Below, one piece after another: positions 6,650-9,515 of a DNA stretch of 9,515 bases. Origin of the DNA: Bacteroidales bacterium (GTDB lineage Bacteria; Bacteroidota; Bacteroidia; Bacteroidales; VadinHA17); the NCBI GenBank assembly GCA_029935275.1, contig JAOZKQ010000064.1:1-9515 (forward strand), in the 5' to 3' direction. Below the pieces are notes generated by a model, which did no database searches, was not told the DNA's origin, and saw nothing but the letters and a program-made list of their open reading frames with translations. A program made the translations under genes and the position numbers. Each line of letters opens with the position of its first letter. Position 1 is the first letter of the stretch.

Positions 6650-7594
6650 TTACAAGAATCTAATACTTTTATATTTTTTTGCTGTTCGGTCTCCAGCAAC
6701 GCTAAAACAATAACTAATCAAAAATTCATGACTTCCGGAGGTGCCTTTAATTATATCAGAAGTTGGGAATTCATATGCGTAACCAAATCTCATACCATTA
6801 AATATTTGTAAACCTATTAAACCAACTACGGCAGATCCTGCTCTATAAGAAACGCCACCCCAGAATTTTTTATTGTACGTAACATTTGTATTAAAAGTTA
6901 TAGCTGATGTTATTCCGTCTGAAACAAGCTGAACAGAAGGTATAATTTCGAATAGTGGATTTGGTAATTGAAAACTGTAACCAGAAGTTAAATAATAATT
7001 TCGTTTAATAAATGGTGTTCCTTTAGTATAACTAAGTTTAGGTTCATTTATATGGGTTGCTGAAATTCCAATATATAAGTTGTCAGTTTTATAATAAAGG
7101 CCAAAGCCCATATCAAAAACAAAAACACTTTCATCATTCTCCGGAATAAGGGGATCCCCTGAAGGTTGGTGATGATAATCATCTATTGGGATATACCATT
7201 CTGGTGAAAGTTTTTGATTTAAAAACCCGAAGCTGGCACCAATACCTAATTTACCCTGACCAATATCTGCCCTGTAGGCATAGCTGGCGGAAATACTCAG
7301 ATTATCATTAAACCCTGCTTTATCATTAACAAGTGTTAAACCAACCCCACTACTTATACCAAATGGCTTAATGGGCGCATTTGCCTGGAAAACAGTAGAT
7401 GACGGAGCACCTTCGAATCCCACCCATTGCTGACGATTGATTCCGGTAATGCAAATCATATCACTGCTTCCGGCGTACCCTGGGTTTATGGACATTTGGT
7501 TAAACATATAGTGACTAAATTGAGGATCTTGCTGTGTTATACCTGCTTTTGCAATTATTAATAATAGTGCTAATATTAAGGTTTGTTTTTTCAT
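6650..7594 (-). CDS. porP: PorP/SprF family T9SS outer-membrane protein
   Basis: This is a predicted outer-membrane beta-barrel of the PorP/SprF family. In Porphyromonas PorP is required for type IX secretion, and in Flavobacterium SprF is needed for surface delivery of the adhesin SprB. The 314-residue product has a signal peptide (MKKQTLILALLLIIAKAGIT, cleavage near 20) and then the family hallmark QDPQFSHYMFNQ with NPGYAGS (22-43). The rest is a series of alternating polar/aromatic strands typical of a barrel (for example YKTDNLYIGISATH, NVTYNKKFWGGVSYR, FLISYCFSV). It ends GDRTAKKYKSIRFL, also seen as a basic C-terminal tail in relatives. It is the first gene of the porP-gldKLMN order known from Porphyromonas, so PorP is preferred over a dedicated SprF paralogue, although the family has many copies in some genomes. 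Upstream is a 175-bp gap with a candidate promoter. Confidence 0.9.
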   Translation of the reverse strand: MKKQTLILALLLIIAKAGITQQDPQFSHYMFNQMSINPGYAGSSDMICITGINRQQWVGFEGAPSSTVFQANAPIKPFGISSGVGLTLVNDKAGFNDNLSISASYAYRADIGQGKLGIGASFGFLNQKLSPEWYIPIDDYHHQPSGDPLIPENDESVFVFDMGFGLYYKTDNLYIGISATHINEPKLSYTKGTPFIKRNYYLTSGYSFQLPNPLFEIIPSVQLVSDGITSAITFNTNVTYNKKFWGGVSYRAGSAVVGLIGLQIFNGMRFGYAYEFPTSDIIKGTSGSHEFLISYCFSVAGDRTAKKYKSIRFL

Positions 7595-7648
7595 GATGCT
7601 TATTTTACCTCAACTCCAATAATAATCAATGTTCGAACGTAAAATAAG

Positions 7649-7679
7649 CAAAAATATTGTTGCTTTACAAATTTTAAAA
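7649..7679 (-). promoter_or_regulatory. Candidate Bacteroidota sigma-70 promoter for porP-gldKLMN
   Basis: Read on the minus strand, TATTTTTG (7656 down to 7649) fits the Bacteroidota -7 consensus TAnnTTTG exactly. Nineteen bases upstream lies TTTT (7679-7676), a three-of-four match to the -33 TTTG element at the expected spacing. Transcription would start near 7642, about 48 bases before the porP ATG. It lies in the 175-bp non-coding gap (7595-7769) that separates porP from the arginase-like gene. The gap is AT-rich, so a chance match is possible. I see no convincing intrinsic terminator for the upstream genes in the same gap, so read-through from topA cannot be excluded. Confidence 0.4.
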
Positions 7680-7769
7680 TATTCATCCGTTATAAAAATC
7701 CCGGTAACTTCTTTATACCTTAAGATAATTAAAAGGTTACTAAAATTTTTGAATTTTTTTTGGGATGCC

Positions 7770-8921
7770 TTAGTTTACTTTTTGATAAGCCCTCCACCAT
7801 CTGTCTGGAATCTCTTGGTTACCAGCCTGTAGGTAGTCTTCATAAGCACATGAAATGAGATGCGGTTTATTCCTTACAGAGGGTATTTCAAGCCACCATC
7901 TATTGGTTTGTTCGCTCTTATAAAATACCAGGTTATGGCCAACTGAGTCAAGGTTTACAACAAATTTTGTAAAATTTTCAGAACCATCCGGTTTTTCCGA
8001 CTTTTTTTGTAAGAAACCATCGATAAAATACCAAATAGCTTGTGCTGCTAAATGAGAAGTTTGATCACCAGGATCGAAGGAGGGATTAATTTCACTCAGA
8101 AGAAAAGCAGATAGCTGATCGCTCATTCCGCTGTATCGTGAAAGCTGACAAATTTCTTCCCCATAAAAGCCATTAGGTGATGGCTGAAAATTCCCAGGTG
8201 AATCAGCTTGTTTTATTGCGTTAAAATCAATACTTACAAAGTCTGCATCTCTAATAATAGGCTCAGCGGTTTTTATATTGTTACGAACCTGACCTAAACG
8301 ATAACTATCAAAATAAAGGTTTTTTAATAGTTCCAGATCATTTTGGTCAGTAAAACATGCCTGATGCCCAATATTTGTATAATTAAATAGAAACCGGGTT
8401 TTATTTTTTAAAATTTCTTTAATATAATTCTCCGAATGAATTTCTTCTTTCATGGATTTTAAATCCAGTTTTGCATCTACAGTAACGAAACTAATTACTT
8501 TTTTTAAGTACTCATAGGCAAGTATAACACCATAGGATATATCCTGAGTACCTCCAATAATTACAGGAACTACATTATTTGAAAATAAATATGAAACAGT
8601 TTCACGTAAGCCAAAATAGGTGTCTTCCGGTTTGGAGCCTTGTTTAAGGTTTCCCAAATCAATAATTTTCAGGCTTTTCTTAAACTTATGTAATTTAAAA
8701 AGATTTTGGCGTATTTGATCAGGCGCTGAAGCACATCCCTTATTGCCAGAGTTTCTGTCTTCAGGTACACCCATCAGGGCAAGCCTGTAATCGGCAATAT
8801 TTTGAATAGGATTATCAGGAGTATGGACATATATATTATGTCCGAACTCCATATTAGGCCTTAAAAAACTAATTTCAGGCTTTTCAATACCTACAGGGTC
8901 AAAAAAGTCATTCAGGTTCAT
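7770..8921 (-). CDS. Arginase/formimidoylglutamase-fold protein with altered active site
   Basis: The 383-residue cytoplasmic protein has the ureohydrolase fold: GVPEDRNSGNKGCASAPDQIR near 51-71, PVIIGGTQDISYG (119-131), FVTVDAKLDL (145-154), FVSIDFNAIKQADSPG (228-243), SEINPSFD (276-283) and a C-terminal helix after QTSHLAAQAIWYF. Members of this fold hydrolyse guanidino or formimino compounds using two manganese ions. Several usual ligand motifs are changed here. GGDHS appears as GGTQDIS (the histidine lost), DAHxD as DAKLD (histidine to lysine) and DxDxxDP as DFNAIKQADSPG. Canonical arginase or HutG activity is therefore doubtful, and I leave the symbol empty. Residues 367-379 form an unusual aromatic tail, NQEIPDRWWRAY. 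The start lies 19 bp after the topA stop, so the two are probably cotranscribed; porP lies 175 bp downstream. The role is unknown. Confidence 0.8.
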   Translation of the reverse strand: MNLNDFFDPVGIEKPEISFLRPNMEFGHNIYVHTPDNPIQNIADYRLALMGVPEDRNSGNKGCASAPDQIRQNLFKLHKFKKSLKIIDLGNLKQGSKPEDTYFGLRETVSYLFSNNVVPVIIGGTQDISYGVILAYEYLKKVISFVTVDAKLDLKSMKEEIHSENYIKEILKNKTRFLFNYTNIGHQACFTDQNDLELLKNLYFDSYRLGQVRNNIKTAEPIIRDADFVSIDFNAIKQADSPGNFQPSPNGFYGEEICQLSRYSGMSDQLSAFLLSEINPSFDPGDQTSHLAAQAIWYFIDGFLQKKSEKPDGSENFTKFVVNLDSVGHNLVFYKSEQTNRWWLEIPSVRNKPHLISCAYEDYLQAGNQEIPDRWWRAYQKVN

Positions 8922-8940
8922 TTAATACGAAAATTAAAAG

Positions 8941-9515
8941 TTACTTTTTTTTCCTGGTCTTTTTATTTTTTCCGCCTTCAGAAATTAATTTCATGCAATC
9001 CTCAATGCTTAGAGAAGCAGGATCTTTGCTTTTGGGTATTTTATAGTTCTTTTTCTGAAAAGAAATATAGGGTCCATATCTGCCATTTAAAATCTTAACC
9101 TCTTTATTTTCTTCAAACTGTTTTAAGATTTTATTTTTATCAGCTTCTCTTTTTGCCTGGATAATTTCAATACTTCGTTCTTTATTTACTGTAAGAGGGT
9201 CGTCAGTTTTTGCATTAAGTGAATAAAATTTCCCATCATGCCTTATGTATGGCCCAAACCGGCCAATTGCTACAATCAAATCATTGTCTTCAAAGGTCCC
9301 AATGGTTCTGGGTAGCTTAAACAGCTCAAGTGCTTCTTCCAGGCTGATGGTGTCTATTCTTTGTTCTTTACGGAGTCCGGCAAACTTAGGCTTATAATCT
9401 TCACGGGCTTTTCCAAGCTGAGCCAGGGGCCCATATCTGCCTACTTTAACAATAACTTCCTCACCGGAATTTGGGTCATTACCTAATACACGTTCGCCAG
9501 TTGTTTTTCCAACTA
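8941..9515 (-). CDS. topA: DNA topoisomerase I, C-terminal fragment cut by window edge
   Basis: The minus-strand frame is open from the right edge to the TAA at 8941-8943 and encodes the last 190 residues of topoisomerase I; the catalytic domains lie outside the window. A TTG at 9277-9279 is an internal leucine, not a start, because the frame and the homology continue upstream of it. The fragment holds three copies of the Bacteroidota-type C-terminal topoisomerase repeat, each with an aromatic-Gly-Pro core: GRYGPL (about 9425-9441), GRFGPYIRH (about 9238-9264) and GRYGPYI (about 9067-9087). Between them are EALELFKLPR-type helices (9307-9336). It ends in a basic lysine-rich tail (KNKKTRKKK), suited to DNA binding. 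The protein relaxes negative supercoils during transcription and replication. It is followed 19 bp later by the arginase-like gene. Confidence 0.93.
   Translation of the reverse strand, partial: VGKTTGERVLGNDPNSGEEVIVKVGRYGPLAQLGKAREDYKPKFAGLRKEQRIDTISLEEALELFKLPRTIGTFEDNDLIVAIGRFGPYIRHDGKFYSLNAKTDDPLTVNKERSIEIIQAKREADKNKILKQFEENKEVKILNGRYGPYISFQKKNYKIPKSKDPASLSIEDCMKLISEGGKNKKTRKKK

Noticed and set aside
7700..7745. Possible terminator from GTAAC / GTTAC in the gap after the arginase-like gene
   Set aside because: Only five bases pair across a loop of about 28 bases, and the stem is not followed by a U-tract in the minus direction.
7629..7832. Plus-strand ORF of 67 codons overlapping the porP upstream gap
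   Set aside because: It overlaps the 3' end of the arginase-like gene in antisense, is lysine/isoleucine-rich as expected from AT-rich non-coding DNA, and shows no family features.
8941..9279. A separate 112-residue gene starting at TTG 9279
   Set aside because: The frame stays open to the window edge and the upstream translation contains another topoisomerase C-terminal repeat (GRYGPL), so this is the tail of topA and the TTG is an internal leucine.

Overview
The window comes from an AT-rich member of the Bacteroidota. The decisive evidence is a complete type IX secretion system (T9SS) / gliding-motility core cluster, found only in that phylum. The porP-first gene order and the long, PorL-like GldL suggest a Bacteroidales/Marinilabiliales-type organism rather than a Flavobacterium; that placement is inference from gene organisation only.

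Layout from left to right. Positions 1-522 hold no recognisable gene. They contain two copies of a CCCGAT..ATCGGG palindrome, the second at the centre of a 134-bp imperfect inverted repeat that looks like a small non-autonomous repeat element. A plus-strand mannose-1-phosphate guanylyltransferase gene (manC, 523-1614) follows. It converges on the minus-strand cluster at a bidirectional intrinsic terminator (1670-1703). All remaining genes are on the minus strand and are read from right to left: the 3' end of topA (topoisomerase I, cut by the window edge), an arginase/formimidoylglutamase-fold protein with an altered active site, then porP, gldK, gldL, gldM and gldN.

How the genes work together. 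GldL and GldM form the inner-membrane proton-driven motor. GldM spans the periplasm and contacts the GldK-GldN ring (GldK is an outer-membrane lipoprotein), and PorP is the associated outer-membrane beta-barrel protein. The five genes are separated by only 23-55 bp and share one terminator after gldN, so they very probably form one operon. A plausible Bacteroidota-type promoter lies upstream of porP in the 175-bp gap that separates it from the topA/arginase-like pair. The manC product makes GDP-mannose for surface polysaccharide or glycoprotein synthesis and belongs to a separate transcription unit.

The most noteworthy points are the ureohydrolase-fold protein, which lacks several canonical manganese ligands and lies directly upstream of the T9SS genes, and the nested palindromic element upstream of manC. 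I see no clear evidence for a wholly new system; the main cluster is a well-known machine.
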